DNA of 50,455 bases from JAAYDH01 sp035353055 (GCA_035353055.1 DAOPYW010000007.1:1-50455); one strand, 5' to 3'. Counted from the first letter of the stretch, positions 33,210 through 41,042 are shown. Numbers and translations: made by a program. Notes: generated by a model not told the origin, from the letters alone.

Positions 33210-35086
33210 TGCTTGATTATGAAGTTATTGTCGTTGGTGGTGGACATGCCGGCTTAGAAGCCGCTTTTGCCGCTGCTCATATGGGTCATAAAACCCTTCT
33301 TTTATCTTTGAATATTCAAAAGATGGGCAATATGCCTTGCAACCCTTCAATCGGAGGATCCGCCAAGGGAATTGTTGTTCGAGAAATCGATGCTCTTGGA
33401 GGCATGATGGGAAAAGCTGCCGATCACCATTATTTGCAGATGAAAATGCTTAATACTGGCAAAGGCCCGGGAGTCCAATGCCTTCGCTCGCAACAAGATA
33501 AACTCGAATACCCAAAATACATTCAAGATTTAGCTCTTTCTTGTCCAAACCTGATAGTGCAAGAAGGAATGGTAGTCGGTCTATTACATGATGAGACACA
33601 TGTTTTTGGTGTAAAGCTTGAAAATGGCAATGAGATTTCAGCTAATGCAGTCATACTAGCGACCGGAACCTATATGGAAAGTCAAATATTCCGCGGCAGA
33701 GAAATCAAAGATGAAGGGCCTGATGGAGAAAAGCCATCAAAAGGATTATCTCCATATTTAAAGAGCATGGGAATCGAAGTCTATCGCCTTAAAACCGGCA
33801 CTCCGCCACGGATTAAAAGGGAATCAATCGATTTTTCCAAAGCGAGTATTCAACCAGGAACTGAAGGAGAATTGGCATTTTCTTACGAGACCACGAAGTT
33901 CATCCCTTTTGAAGAGCAAATTCCCTGCCACTTAATTTATACTACATCTGAAACACATCAGCTCATACGAGAACACTTGAATGAGACATCTCTTTACGGA
34001 GGCTTGATCAAAAGCGCTGGGCCTCGTTATTGTCCATCAATTGAAAGCAAGCTGGTAAATTTCCCCGACAAGGAAAGACATCAACTTTTTCTAGAACCCG
34101 AGTCCCGGTATACGGATTCCATTTACTTGCAAGGATTCTCGACTTCTATGCCTGTTGAAATACAAGAAAGAATGGTCAGGACGCTTCCAGGTTTCGAAAA
34201 AGCCGAGTTTTTGAAATATGCTTATGCCATTGAATATGATGCTATTCACACTCAAGAATTTAGCGCAACCTTAGAAATCAAAAAATGGCCAGGATTGTAC
34301 ATCGCTGGTCAAATTTGCGGAACATCAGGTTATGAGGAAGCTGCTGCTTTAGGGTTGATGGCAGGAATAAATGCTTCTTTAAAACTTGAAAATAAGTCCC
34401 CTCTAATCCTCCGCCGAGATGAAGCTTACATCGGAGTAATGATTGATGATTTGGTTACCAAGGGCACAGAAGAGCCCTATCGTTTAATGTCTTCTCGAGC
34501 GGAATTTCGATTATTAATGAGGCATGATAATGCGGATATTAGACTAACTGAAATTGGCCATCAAATTGGCTTAATTTCTCAATCTCGCTACGAACATTTT
34601 TTGAAAAAAATCAATACTATTGAACAAGTTAAACAGATTTTGCAAAATAAATATATTGGAGTCAAGAAAGCGGTCAATCAGTATCTTGCCTCGATTGAAT
34701 CCACTCCGCTAAAAGGCGGCGTTCAAGCGTTTGAATTATTGAAGAGACCAGGTGTAAAATTTGAGAAAATCGTTGATTTTATACCGGAATTGCAGGATTT
34801 TTGCCTTACTAAAGACATTTTAGAGGAAGTTGAAATCATCTCAAAATTTGAGGGGTACATTGCCAAAGAAAAACGCGAGGCCGACAACGTTCGCAAAATC
34901 GAAGAAATGAACATTCCCTCTGGATTTGACTATTTGCACATGGATGGTCTTAGAATTGAAGCTCGTCAAAAGTTGAACGCTATTAAACCTTTGACCGTTG
35001 GACAGGCATCGAGAATCTCGGGAGTCAATCCCTGTGATATCACCATTCTAATTTTGAATGTGAGAAGGAGCTTTGAACATGAATAA
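33209..35086 (+). CDS. mnmG: tRNA uridine 5-carboxymethylaminomethyl modification enzyme MnmG (GidA)
   Basis: A 625-residue FAD protein that, with MnmE, modifies the wobble U34 of several tRNAs. The FAD motif GGGHAGLEAAFAAAHMG lies at 8-24, GNMPCNPSIGGSAKG at about 45-59, and the C-terminal helical domain with RISGVNPCDI at the end. Length is normal. MnmE, usually just upstream near the replication origin, is not in this window; sufB occupies its place. It overlaps rsmG by 8 bases. Confidence 0.97.
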   Translation: MLDYEVIVVGGGHAGLEAAFAAAHMGHKTLLLSLNIQKMGNMPCNPSIGGSAKGIVVREIDALGGMMGKAADHHYLQMKMLNTGKGPGVQCLRSQQDKLEYPKYIQDLALSCPNLIVQEGMVVGLLHDETHVFGVKLENGNEISANAVILATGTYMESQIFRGREIKDEGPDGEKPSKGLSPYLKSMGIEVYRLKTGTPPRIKRESIDFSKASIQPGTEGELAFSYETTKFIPFEEQIPCHLIYTTSETHQLIREHLNETSLYGGLIKSAGPRYCPSIESKLVNFPDKERHQLFLEPESRYTDSIYLQGFSTSMPVEIQERMVRTLPGFEKAEFLKYAYAIEYDAIHTQEFSATLEIKKWPGLYIAGQICGTSGYEEAAALGLMAGINASLKLENKSPLILRRDEAYIGVMIDDLVTKGTEEPYRLMSSRAEFRLLMRHDNADIRLTEIGHQIGLISQSRYEHFLKKINTIEQVKQILQNKYIGVKKAVNQYLASIESTPLKGGVQAFELLKRPGVKFEKIVDFIPELQDFCLTKDILEEVEIISKFEGYIAKEKREADNVRKIEEMNIPSGFDYLHMDGLRIEARQKLNAIKPLTVGQASRISGVNPCDITILILNVRRSFEHE

Positions 35087-35780
35087 AGAGGCACTGCGAA
35101 AATTTCTTATTTCTCGCTGCATTCCTTGCTCGGAAGAACAGGCGAATCAGTTGGAAAAACTTATGAACGAAACGCTAAAAACTAATGAGCTGTTTAATTT
35201 AACAGCTATTACTGATCCATCAATTTTCATGGAGAAAATGATTCTTGATAGTGCGATTGGTATTTTTGACCAAGACTTAACAGGAAAGAAAGTCCTCGAC
35301 GTCGGCACTGGGGGCGGATTTCCAGGATTGGTTCTCTACATCCTAAATCCAGGAATGAAATTAACTTTGTTGGACTCAACAAAAAAGAAAATTGATTATT
35401 TGGATGAATATGCGGCACAAAACAATTTTAATATTGAAGGTGTTACTGCCCGCGTAGAAGAACTCGCCCATCGAAGACGCGAAGAATTTGATGTTGTTTA
35501 TGCTCGCGCTGTTGCGCCTTTAAACATCTTACTCGAATTAACTATTCCGCTTCTTAAAATAGGCGGCACATTAATTGCTATGAAAGGCCCAGATTGGGAG
35601 AATGAGTATATCGCAGCAAAGTCAGCATTAAAGAAGCTGAATTGCCGCCTGAAGAAAGTATACGAAGAAACCCTTCCTGAATCTAACGAGCAAAGAGCGA
35701 TTATCTCCATTGTAAAAGATAGAATATCTCCAATTAAATATCCTCGTCCCTTTGCAGATATTAAGAGAAAGCCTTTATAG
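35079..35780 (+). CDS. rsmG: 16S rRNA m7G527 methyltransferase RsmG (GidB)
   Basis: A 233-residue SAM-dependent methyltransferase. It shows the N-terminal FNLTAITDP, the SAM-binding VLDVGTGGGFPGLVL (about 75-89), and VYARAVAPL (about 143-151) of the active site. I chose the ATG at 35079, which has AAGGAG 8 bases before it. A TTG two codons earlier is possible. The mnmG-rsmG-soj-parB order is that of origin-proximal regions in Firmicutes. Confidence 0.96.
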   Translation: MNKEALRKFLISRCIPCSEEQANQLEKLMNETLKTNELFNLTAITDPSIFMEKMILDSAIGIFDQDLTGKKVLDVGTGGGFPGLVLYILNPGMKLTLLDSTKKKIDYLDEYAAQNNFNIEGVTARVEELAHRRREEFDVVYARAVAPLNILLELTIPLLKIGGTLIAMKGPDWENEYIAAKSALKKLNCRLKKVYEETLPESNEQRAIISIVKDRISPIKYPRPFADIKRKPL

Positions 35781-35802
35781 GGCAGATCTTTTTGCCTTTT
35801 TT
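35779..35802 (+). terminator. Weak terminator after rsmG
   Basis: A 6-bp stem (35779-35784 with 35793-35798, one G-T pair) and T run, starting in the rsmG stop codon. The -35 box of soj lies inside it. Confidence 0.5.
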
Positions 35803-35820
35803 GGCCATTTGTTATACAAT
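35792..35820 (+). promoter_or_regulatory. Promoter of soj-parB
   Basis: TTGCCT (35792-35797), 17 bases, TACAAT (35815-35820). The predicted start near 35827 falls inside the parS-like site. Confidence 0.6.
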
Positions 35821-35835
35821 GTTCCACGAGGAACA
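35820..35835 (+). promoter_or_regulatory. parS-like site overlapping the soj start site and ribosome site
   Basis: TGTTCCACGAGGAACA is one base from the palindrome TGTTCCACGTGGAACA, a parS form used in Firmicutes. It shares its first base with the -10 box, covers the predicted +1, and contains the GAGG that serves as Shine-Dalgarno for soj. Confidence 0.75.
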
Positions 35836-35838
35836 AAT

Positions 35839-36606
35839 ATGGCTAAAATTATCGCTATTGCAAATCAAAAAGGCGGAGTGGGAAAAACTACTACTGCCAT
35901 CAATCTTTCATCCGCTCTCGCTCACTTTACAAGGCGAGTCCTTTTAATTGACATGGATCCGCAAGGCAATTCATCTCGCGGTTTAGGAATTGATATCACA
36001 CTTATCAATAAATGCATCTATGATGTTTTAACTGGTGAATCTGAAATCAATTCTACGATTCGAAAAACCATGCTTAAAACCTTAGATTTGCTGCCATCAA
36101 AGTTAATTTTAGCTTCAGTCGATGTTGTTACTGGAAAAATTGAGAAACCCTTTTTCTTGCTGAAAACAGCAATTGAACAAATTAAAAAAGAATACGATTA
36201 CATTATCATTGACTGCCCTCCAAGCTTAGGATTTTTAACTGTTAGTTCTCTGGTGGCTGCCAGCTCCGTGTTAATTCCTGTTCAATGCGAGTATTTCGCG
36301 ATGGAGGCTGTCGCGCAAATTTTATCGAGCGTTTCTCGGATTCAAGCTACTTACAATCCCAATCTTGGCATTGAAGGCTTTTTAATGACGATGTATGACT
36401 CAAAGACAAGATTAGGAACGGAGATAACCACTCAGATACGAGGGCTGTTCAAAGAAAATACTTTTTTAACGCAAATTCCTCGCAATATATCTATTCCGGA
36501 GAGCAATGCCAAGGGTCTACCCGTCACGGTCTATCGGCCAAATAGCAGCGGCTCTTTAGCGTATTTCTCTCTTGCTAAGGAAGTCATTGATCATGAAGAA
36601 AGATAG
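35839..36606 (+). CDS. soj: Chromosome partitioning ATPase Soj (ParA)
   Basis: A 255-residue deviant Walker ATPase. ANQKGGVGKTTTAINL (about 7-22) holds the signature lysine and P-loop; LLIDMDPQGNSSRGLG (about 34-49) is Walker A', and YIIIDCPPSLG Walker B. Soj acts with ParB and parS in chromosome segregation and replication control. The start at 35839 is set by GAGG 7 bases ahead, within the parS-like site. It overlaps parB by 14 bases. Sequence looks fully functional, unlike the ParB partner. Confidence 0.96.
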   Translation: MAKIIAIANQKGGVGKTTTAINLSSALAHFTRRVLLIDMDPQGNSSRGLGIDITLINKCIYDVLTGESEINSTIRKTMLKTLDLLPSKLILASVDVVTGKIEKPFFLLKTAIEQIKKEYDYIIIDCPPSLGFLTVSSLVAASSVLIPVQCEYFAMEAVAQILSSVSRIQATYNPNLGIEGFLMTMYDSKTRLGTEITTQIRGLFKENTFLTQIPRNISIPESNAKGLPVTVYRPNSSGSLAYFSLAKEVIDHEER

Positions 36607-37435
36607 CGGCGAAAAAATCCTTCGTTCCTCTTTGTCCACGCTGATGAAGCGCTTTTCGGCAACGGATATTATTTCTTCTTTGGAAAAGGAATACTTCAGC
36701 TCTGAACCTGGCTATTTTCATCTATCCCAAATCGATGACAACCAGATATTAAAAAAAGCTAGAATCAATGAGCAAAAATTAGATAATATAATCAATCAAA
36801 TTAAAGAGAAAGGCTTTGCCTCTCCTCTATTGATTATCAAAAAAGGGGAGCGTTACGAAATTCTCTATCCCCGCATTTACTACATCGCCGCTCGCAAGCT
36901 CAACATTGAAAATGTTCCGTGCACCTTAATCAATATTGCCGAAGAAGACATGCTGGTGTTTTTAGCAAAGCGCTTGGAAGAGGACAAAAATAGCAACATT
37001 GTAGAAATGTCTCTTGTGCTGAACCGCCTTCAAAAAAGATACCATTTTACCCAAAGTGAAATCGCGGAAATGATGCAGCAATCCCGATCGCAAATTACCA
37101 ACATCATGCGCTTAATAAAAATGCCTGACTTTGTGCTGAGAGATATCTCGAATAACAATCTTTCTTTTGGCCATGCCAGAGCCCTCTCAACGTTACCGGT
37201 AGAAGAGATTCGCCAGATTGTACCGCTTATTTTCCTGAACAACTTATCAGTGAGGGAAGTGGAGCGCTTGGTTTACGGCTTGAAAAAAACTCCTCATCTA
37301 CTGGCTCAAGAAAACACCATCAAGGAAAAATACGGCTGCCAAATTAGCATCAGCCCCAAAACGATTTCCTTCAGTTTTGAATCGGAAGAAGAACGCGAAA
37401 AATTCGTTAACTCTTTGTCATCAAGTAATGTATAA
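36593..37435 (+). CDS. parB: ParB/Spo0J-like protein with a degenerate CTP-binding motif
   Basis: A 280-residue ParB-family protein by position, length and fold. The helix-turn-helix that reads parS is clear (FTQSEIAEMMQQSRSQITNI, 142-161), as is LSFGHARALSTL (190-201), and the C-terminal dimer domain is present. The N-terminal CTP-binding domain is odd: where ParB has GERRxRA, this protein has PRIYYIA (93-99), and the QPI of the first motif is SPL (77-79). The ENxQRxxLNPxEEA motif is also weak (EEDKNSNIVEMS). Known ParB proteins need these residues to bind CTP and slide as clamps. Either this ParB works without CTP, or it has another role. ATG chosen at 36593; an alternative start lies seven codons upstream. 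Confidence 0.88.
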   Translation: MKKDSGEKILRSSLSTLMKRFSATDIISSLEKEYFSSEPGYFHLSQIDDNQILKKARINEQKLDNIINQIKEKGFASPLLIIKKGERYEILYPRIYYIAARKLNIENVPCTLINIAEEDMLVFLAKRLEEDKNSNIVEMSLVLNRLQKRYHFTQSEIAEMMQQSRSQITNIMRLIKMPDFVLRDISNNNLSFGHARALSTLPVEEIRQIVPLIFLNNLSVREVERLVYGLKKTPHLLAQENTIKEKYGCQISISPKTISFSFESEEEREKFVNSLSSSNV

Positions 37436-37441
37436 TATTAT

Positions 37442-37571
37442 CACTTCAGGGCAGCGAATAACGCGACCGGCGGTAAACCCCGCTAGCTAGAAATAGCACG
37501 AACTTGTGAGATTCAAGTGGCGACAGTAAAGTCTGGATAGAAGAAGTGTTTTGGCTCTGGAATAAGGAGCC
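37442..37571 (+). promoter_or_regulatory. FMN (RFN) riboswitch controlling ribU
   Basis: Closing stem CACTTC/GAAGTG (37442-37447 with 37543-37548). Hallmark conserved segments are GACCGGCGGTA (37465-37475) and CGACAGTAAAGTCTGGAT (37521-37538). The expression platform is a short hairpin (37553-37557 with 37567-37571) whose 3' arm contains the AAGGAG ribosome site and is followed by TTTTATTT, so FMN could block translation, transcription or both. It begins directly after parB. Confidence 0.96.
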
Positions 37572-37579
37572 TTTTATTT

Positions 37580-38287
37580 ATGACAAATTTAGATCTTTGG
37601 CGAATAGTGATTGCCTCAACCCTTTTAATCGCTATACTGATTTTTTCATTAATGAGAGGATCAGATGCCAAAATCAGAGGCTTAAATGCCAAAATATTAG
37701 CTAGAAGTGGCGTTTTTGCAGCGATATCCATTATTTTATACATTGTTCCTTTCTTTAATTTTTCCCTGCCCTTTTTTCCCGCTTTCTTAAATGTTCACTT
37801 CGATGAAGTGCCCGCTTTGATTGCTGGATTTGCCTACGGACCCTGGTCAGCTATTCTCGTCATCGCCGCAAAGACAATCGTAAAATTGCCTATGACTTCC
37901 ACTCTTGGCGTCGGTGAATTGTCAGATTTAATTGTTTCGATAGCCTTCGTTGTTCCTGCTGCACTCATCTATCGACGCAAAAGAAAAATTAGTTCAGCTC
38001 TTATCGGCTTAACGGTAGGGACTTTCATTCAGCTCATCGTGGCGTCATTCTTTACTACTTTTGTCATCTTGGATTTCTACATCTTTGTCATGGGATGGAG
38101 CGAGGAGATGCTTTTAGCGATTTGCCAGATGGCTAATCCTGCGATCACTTCTCTGCGCTGGCCATATTTCTGGTTCGTGGCGGTTCCCTTCAATCTTCTC
38201 AAAGATGCCGCGGTGGTTATATTGACATTCCTTCTATATAAAAGGATGCATATTCTCATCGATAAAATTGGCGCACAAAAAAACTAG
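37580..38287 (+). CDS. ribU: ECF riboflavin transporter substrate component RibU
   Basis: A 235-residue membrane protein with about six hydrophobic segments (near 10-25, 42-60, 75-100, 112-130, 140-165 and 190-215). The family pattern FFPAFLNVHFDEVPALIAGFAYGP is visible in outline near residues 63-86. The FMN riboswitch just ahead identifies riboflavin (or FMN) as the ligand. It has no ATPase of its own and would use the EcfA1-EcfA2-EcfT module encoded at 11215-13508. A 28-residue N-terminal hydrophobic lead is slightly longer than in Lactococcus RibU. The stop codon lies in the following terminator stem. Confidence 0.94.
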   Translation: MTNLDLWRIVIASTLLIAILIFSLMRGSDAKIRGLNAKILARSGVFAAISIILYIVPFFNFSLPFFPAFLNVHFDEVPALIAGFAYGPWSAILVIAAKTIVKLPMTSTLGVGELSDLIVSIAFVVPAALIYRRKRKISSALIGLTVGTFIQLIVASFFTTFVILDFYIFVMGWSEEMLLAICQMANPAITSLRWPYFWFVAVPFNLLKDAAVVILTFLLYKRMHILIDKIGAQKN

Positions 38288-38308
38288 GCGATCAAACCTA
38301 GTTTTTTT
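38277..38308. terminator. Bidirectional terminator between ribU and ferredoxin
   Basis: A 12-bp perfect stem (38277-38288 with 38297-38308), A-rich on one side and T-rich on the other, with an 8-base loop. It overlaps the ribU stop codon and ends 8 bases before the ferredoxin stop codon. Confidence 0.9.
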
Positions 38309-38315
38309 ATATCAG

Positions 38316-38495
38316 TTATTCCTCAACGGAAATTGCACCAACAGGGCAGACGCCAACTGCATCTTCATCCGCGACGCCGTTGATGGTTTCTGCTAGACCA
38401 TCATCACCGATTTTAATATCGTCGGGGTATGTGCCTGCGCAACAGCCACAACCGATGCATAAGCTTTTATCGATTTTGATTTTTTTCTTGGCCAT
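38316..38495 (-). CDS. Small [4Fe-4S] ferredoxin
   Basis: A 59-residue protein starting MAKKKIKIDKS. The cluster ligands are Cys13, Cys16 and Cys19 (CIGCGCC) plus a distal Cys in GVCPVGA near residue 50. That is the CxxCxxC...CP pattern of single-cluster ferredoxins; the position that holds a fourth adjacent cysteine in two-cluster types is Tyr. The protein is acidic in its second half. It is a likely electron partner for the bifurcating hydrogenase or other redox enzymes, by inference only. AGGAGG precedes the ATG and a strong promoter drives it as a single gene. Confidence 0.93.
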   Translation of the reverse strand: MAKKKIKIDKSLCIGCGCCAGTYPDDIKIGDDGLAETINGVADEDAVGVCPVGAISVEE

Positions 38496-38524
38496 CGATA
38501 TGTCCTCCTAATTGTTATAGGAAG

Positions 38525-38553
38525 ATTATAAAAACAAAATGTTTATTTTGCAA
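38525..38553 (-). promoter_or_regulatory. Promoter of the ferredoxin gene
   Basis: On the minus strand TTGCAA (38548-38553), 17 bases, TATAAT (38525-38530): a near-consensus promoter, in keeping with an abundant protein. Confidence 0.82.
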
Positions 38554-38652
38554 CTATTAGGCCTCAGATATTTTTCCGTCCCTCCCCATAAATTATTTTT
38601 TAAGTGGATTACTCGCAAAAAAATTAAAAAGGGTCTATAAATTATCATCGAA

Positions 38653-38668
38653 TTTTAGTAAACTAAAA
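38653..38668. repeat. Palindrome before the small membrane protein gene
   Basis: TTTTAGT and ACTAAAA arms around two A bases, 13 bases before the ATG at 38681. Could be an operator or a leader hairpin. Confidence 0.4.
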
Positions 38669-38680
38669 GAAATAAGGTTT

Positions 38681-38980
38681 ATGGAAGAAACAAGAGTAAT
38701 CAAATACAAAAAGTATCGACAGACATTAGCCAAAGATAATTCTCCTGTTTTAGAAACCGCAAAAGCTAACAAGAAAAAAGAAAGCATTGAAAAGGCTTTA
38801 GACACCACTTCGACACTCCCCATCGACCAAGTGATTAACACTATCGAAGAGGATAAGAAACAAGTGGTTTTTTTAAAGAAGAGACAAAGAAAAATGATTC
38901 TAATCATCTCTTCGTTTTCTTTAGGTGCTTTATTAATTGTTGGTGCGCTTGTATGGTTCGCCATCATCGCATTTCGCTAA
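38681..38980 (+). CDS. Small membrane-anchored protein of unknown function
   Basis: A 99-residue protein that I do not recognise. Residues 1-70 are hydrophilic, Lys- and Glu-rich and probably helical. Residues 72-96 form one strongly hydrophobic helix (LIISSFSLGALLIVGALVWF) preceded by KKRQRK, so the N-terminus should be inside. It stands 12 bases before cmk and probably shares its transcript. A tail-anchored adaptor or a cell-envelope factor would fit, but nothing in the sequence proves it. Confidence 0.65.
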   Translation: MEETRVIKYKKYRQTLAKDNSPVLETAKANKKKESIEKALDTTSTLPIDQVINTIEEDKKQVVFLKKRQRKMILIISSFSLGALLIVGALVWFAIIAFR

Positions 38981-38992
38981 GGGGAGGATACT

Positions 38993-39673
38993 ATGACTAA
39001 AATAGCTGTCGCAATTGATGGTCCAGCAGCCGCTGGGAAATCAACAGTAGCAAAAAAAGTCGCTGAAATAAAAGGCTTTACTTATATCGATACCGGAGCG
39101 ATGTATCGCGCTTTTACGTGGTACTGCTTAGAAAAAGGTGTCGATTGTCAGAATGAAAGTGCGTGTGTCAGCCTAATTCCTGAGGTCACGATAGAACTCA
39201 GACCAAATCACGTGGTCATCTGCAATGGCCGCGATGTCTCTTGGGAAATTCGCGAGTCACGCGTTTCCTCTCAAGTTTCTTATATCGCTTCTTATAAGGA
39301 TATACGATTGGCGTTAGTTGAGCTCCAAAGAAAGATGGCAGAAAAAGATTCTGTAATCATGGATGGAAGAGACATTGGAACATATGTTTTGCCCAACGCT
39401 GAAGTCAAAATTTTCCAAATCGCTAGCGTGGAAACACGCGCGGTTCGCCGCTACGAGGAAAATCTCGGCAAAGGAATTATTTGTACTTTAGAAGAGATTG
39501 ATCAAGATGTCCGCAAGAGAGATTACATTGATTCACATCGTGAATTCGCTCCCTTAAAGGCCGCTCCCGATGCTGTTTTATTGGATACTTCTTACATGAC
39601 TGTAGACGAAGTGGTGCAGAATGTTCTCGATATCATCGATGAAAAAATGAAGGAGAAAGAAAAACATGCCTAA
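38993..39673 (+). CDS. cmk: Cytidylate kinase
   Basis: A 226-residue nucleoside monophosphate kinase that phosphorylates CMP and dCMP. The P-loop is DGPAAAGKSTVAK (about 8-20), followed by YIDTGAMYRAF (about 32-42) and the MDGRDIGTYVLPNA segment (about 122-135). The insert typical of bacterial CMP kinases is present. Length is normal. It overlaps der by 8 bases; rpsA, which lies between the two in many Firmicutes, is absent. Confidence 0.97.
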   Translation: MTKIAVAIDGPAAAGKSTVAKKVAEIKGFTYIDTGAMYRAFTWYCLEKGVDCQNESACVSLIPEVTIELRPNHVVICNGRDVSWEIRESRVSSQVSYIASYKDIRLALVELQRKMAEKDSVIMDGRDIGTYVLPNAEVKIFQIASVETRAVRRYEENLGKGIICTLEEIDQDVRKRDYIDSHREFAPLKAAPDAVLLDTSYMTVDEVVQNVLDIIDEKMKEKEKHA

Positions 39674-40973
39674 TGGTGTTGTTGCCATTGTTGGATCGCC
39701 AAATGTCGGCAAGTCTACGATTTTTAATCGTATGATTGGTGAAAGGCACGCCATCGTTGATGACGAACCCGGAATGACACGCGACCGACTTTACGCTCGA
39801 TGTGAGTGGCTTGGTCGCTCTTTTTCTGTTATCGATACCGGGGGAATTGAAATACAAAATCGCCCTTTCCAAGAACAAATTCGCATTCAGACCCAAATCG
39901 CCATTGATGAAGCTGATGTCATCGTTTTTGTCACCGACAGCCATCTCGGATTGACCGCCGATGATCGCCTGGTGGCAAAAATGCTCTACAAAGTTAAAAA
40001 ACCCGTCATTCTTGTCGTCAATAAAATCGATGAAGGAATGCACATTTCCGATACTCAAGAATTCTATGCGCTTGGTCTCGGCGAGCCTCTCGCGGTAAGC
40101 GGAGCCCACGGAATTGGCATCGGCGATCTCTTAGGAAAAATTATTAAATTTTTGCCAGAAAAAACCGAGGAAATCAATGCTGAGCAAGTGACTTTTTGCT
40201 TAGTTGGACGCCCAAATGTTGGAAAGTCCTCTATCGTTAATGCTTTGCTAAACGAAGAGAGAGTCATCGTCAGCGATATTTCTGGAACGACCAGAGATTC
40301 TATCGATACCCCCTTTGTTAAAGATGACAAGAATTATGTAGTTATCGACACCGCGGGTTTAAAAAAGCGCGGTAAAATTTATGAAGCCATCGATAAATAT
40401 TCTGCTATCAGGGCTCTGAAAGCCATCGAACGAAGCGAAATTGTTTTGCTCGTCATCGATGGTCATCAAGGAATCATTGAGCAAGATAAGCACGTAATTG
40501 AATACGCGACCGAGTTGCATAAGGCCATCATCATCGTGGTCAATAAATGGGATATTGTCGATAAAGAAACAAATACCATGAGCAACTTTACCAAAGACAT
40601 TCGCAATGAATATAAATTTCTCGACTACGCCCCCGTTTGCTTCGTGTCAGCTTTAAAAAAACAACGCATCGATACGATCTTTAAAGCTCTCGATCTAGTC
40701 CATCAGGCTTACTACACCCGAGTGAAGACCAGCTTACTCAACGATGTTATTCAAGATGCACAGGTAATGAACCAAACTCCTGACTTCAATGGTGGAAGAT
40801 TAAAAATCTATTATGCTTCTCAAGTTTCCACTGCCCCGCCAACCTTTGTTTTATTTGTAAATAATGTTAATTTTATGCACTTTAGTTATCAGAGATATCT
40901 AGAGAATCGCCTGAGAGATACCTTCAATTTTGAAGGCACCCCGATAAACATTTTGTTGAGAAACAAAAAATAG
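39666..40973 (+). CDS. der: Ribosome-assembly GTPase Der (EngA)
   Basis: A 435-residue protein with two tandem GTPase domains and a C-terminal KH-like domain, as in all Der proteins. The first P-loop is GSPNVGKST (about 9-17), with DTGG and NKID; the second is GRPNVGKSS (about 181-189), with DTAGLKKRGK and NKWD. Der works in 50S subunit assembly. Length is typical. The A+T-rich inverted repeat after the stop codon overlaps the hup promoter. Confidence 0.97.
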   Translation: MPNGVVAIVGSPNVGKSTIFNRMIGERHAIVDDEPGMTRDRLYARCEWLGRSFSVIDTGGIEIQNRPFQEQIRIQTQIAIDEADVIVFVTDSHLGLTADDRLVAKMLYKVKKPVILVVNKIDEGMHISDTQEFYALGLGEPLAVSGAHGIGIGDLLGKIIKFLPEKTEEINAEQVTFCLVGRPNVGKSSIVNALLNEERVIVSDISGTTRDSIDTPFVKDDKNYVVIDTAGLKKRGKIYEAIDKYSAIRALKAIERSEIVLLVIDGHQGIIEQDKHVIEYATELHKAIIIVVNKWDIVDKETNTMSNFTKDIRNEYKFLDYAPVCFVSALKKQRIDTIFKALDLVHQAYYTRVKTSLLNDVIQDAQVMNQTPDFNGGRLKIYYASQVSTAPPTFVLFVNNVNFMHFSYQRYLENRLRDTFNFEGTPINILLRNKK

Positions 40974-40979
40974 CAGCTC

Positions 40980-41016
40980 TATCATACTTTTTATTATATT
41001 TTACAAAAGTGTGATA
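40980..41016. repeat. Inverted repeat between der and hup
   Basis: TATCATACTTTT (40980-40991) and AAAAGTGTGATA (41005-41016) pair over 12 bases with one G-T. No T run follows. The right arm enters the extended -10 of hup, so it may be an operator as well as an mRNA 3'-end hairpin for der. Confidence 0.6.
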
Positions 41017-41020
41017 AAAT
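41012..41020 (+). promoter_or_regulatory. Extended -10 promoter of hup
   Basis: TGA-TAAAAT (41012-41020). Start near 41027, then an AGAGGAG ribosome site before the ATG at 41043. Confidence 0.55.
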
Positions 41021-41042
41021 GAAAAACAAGAGGAGATATTTT

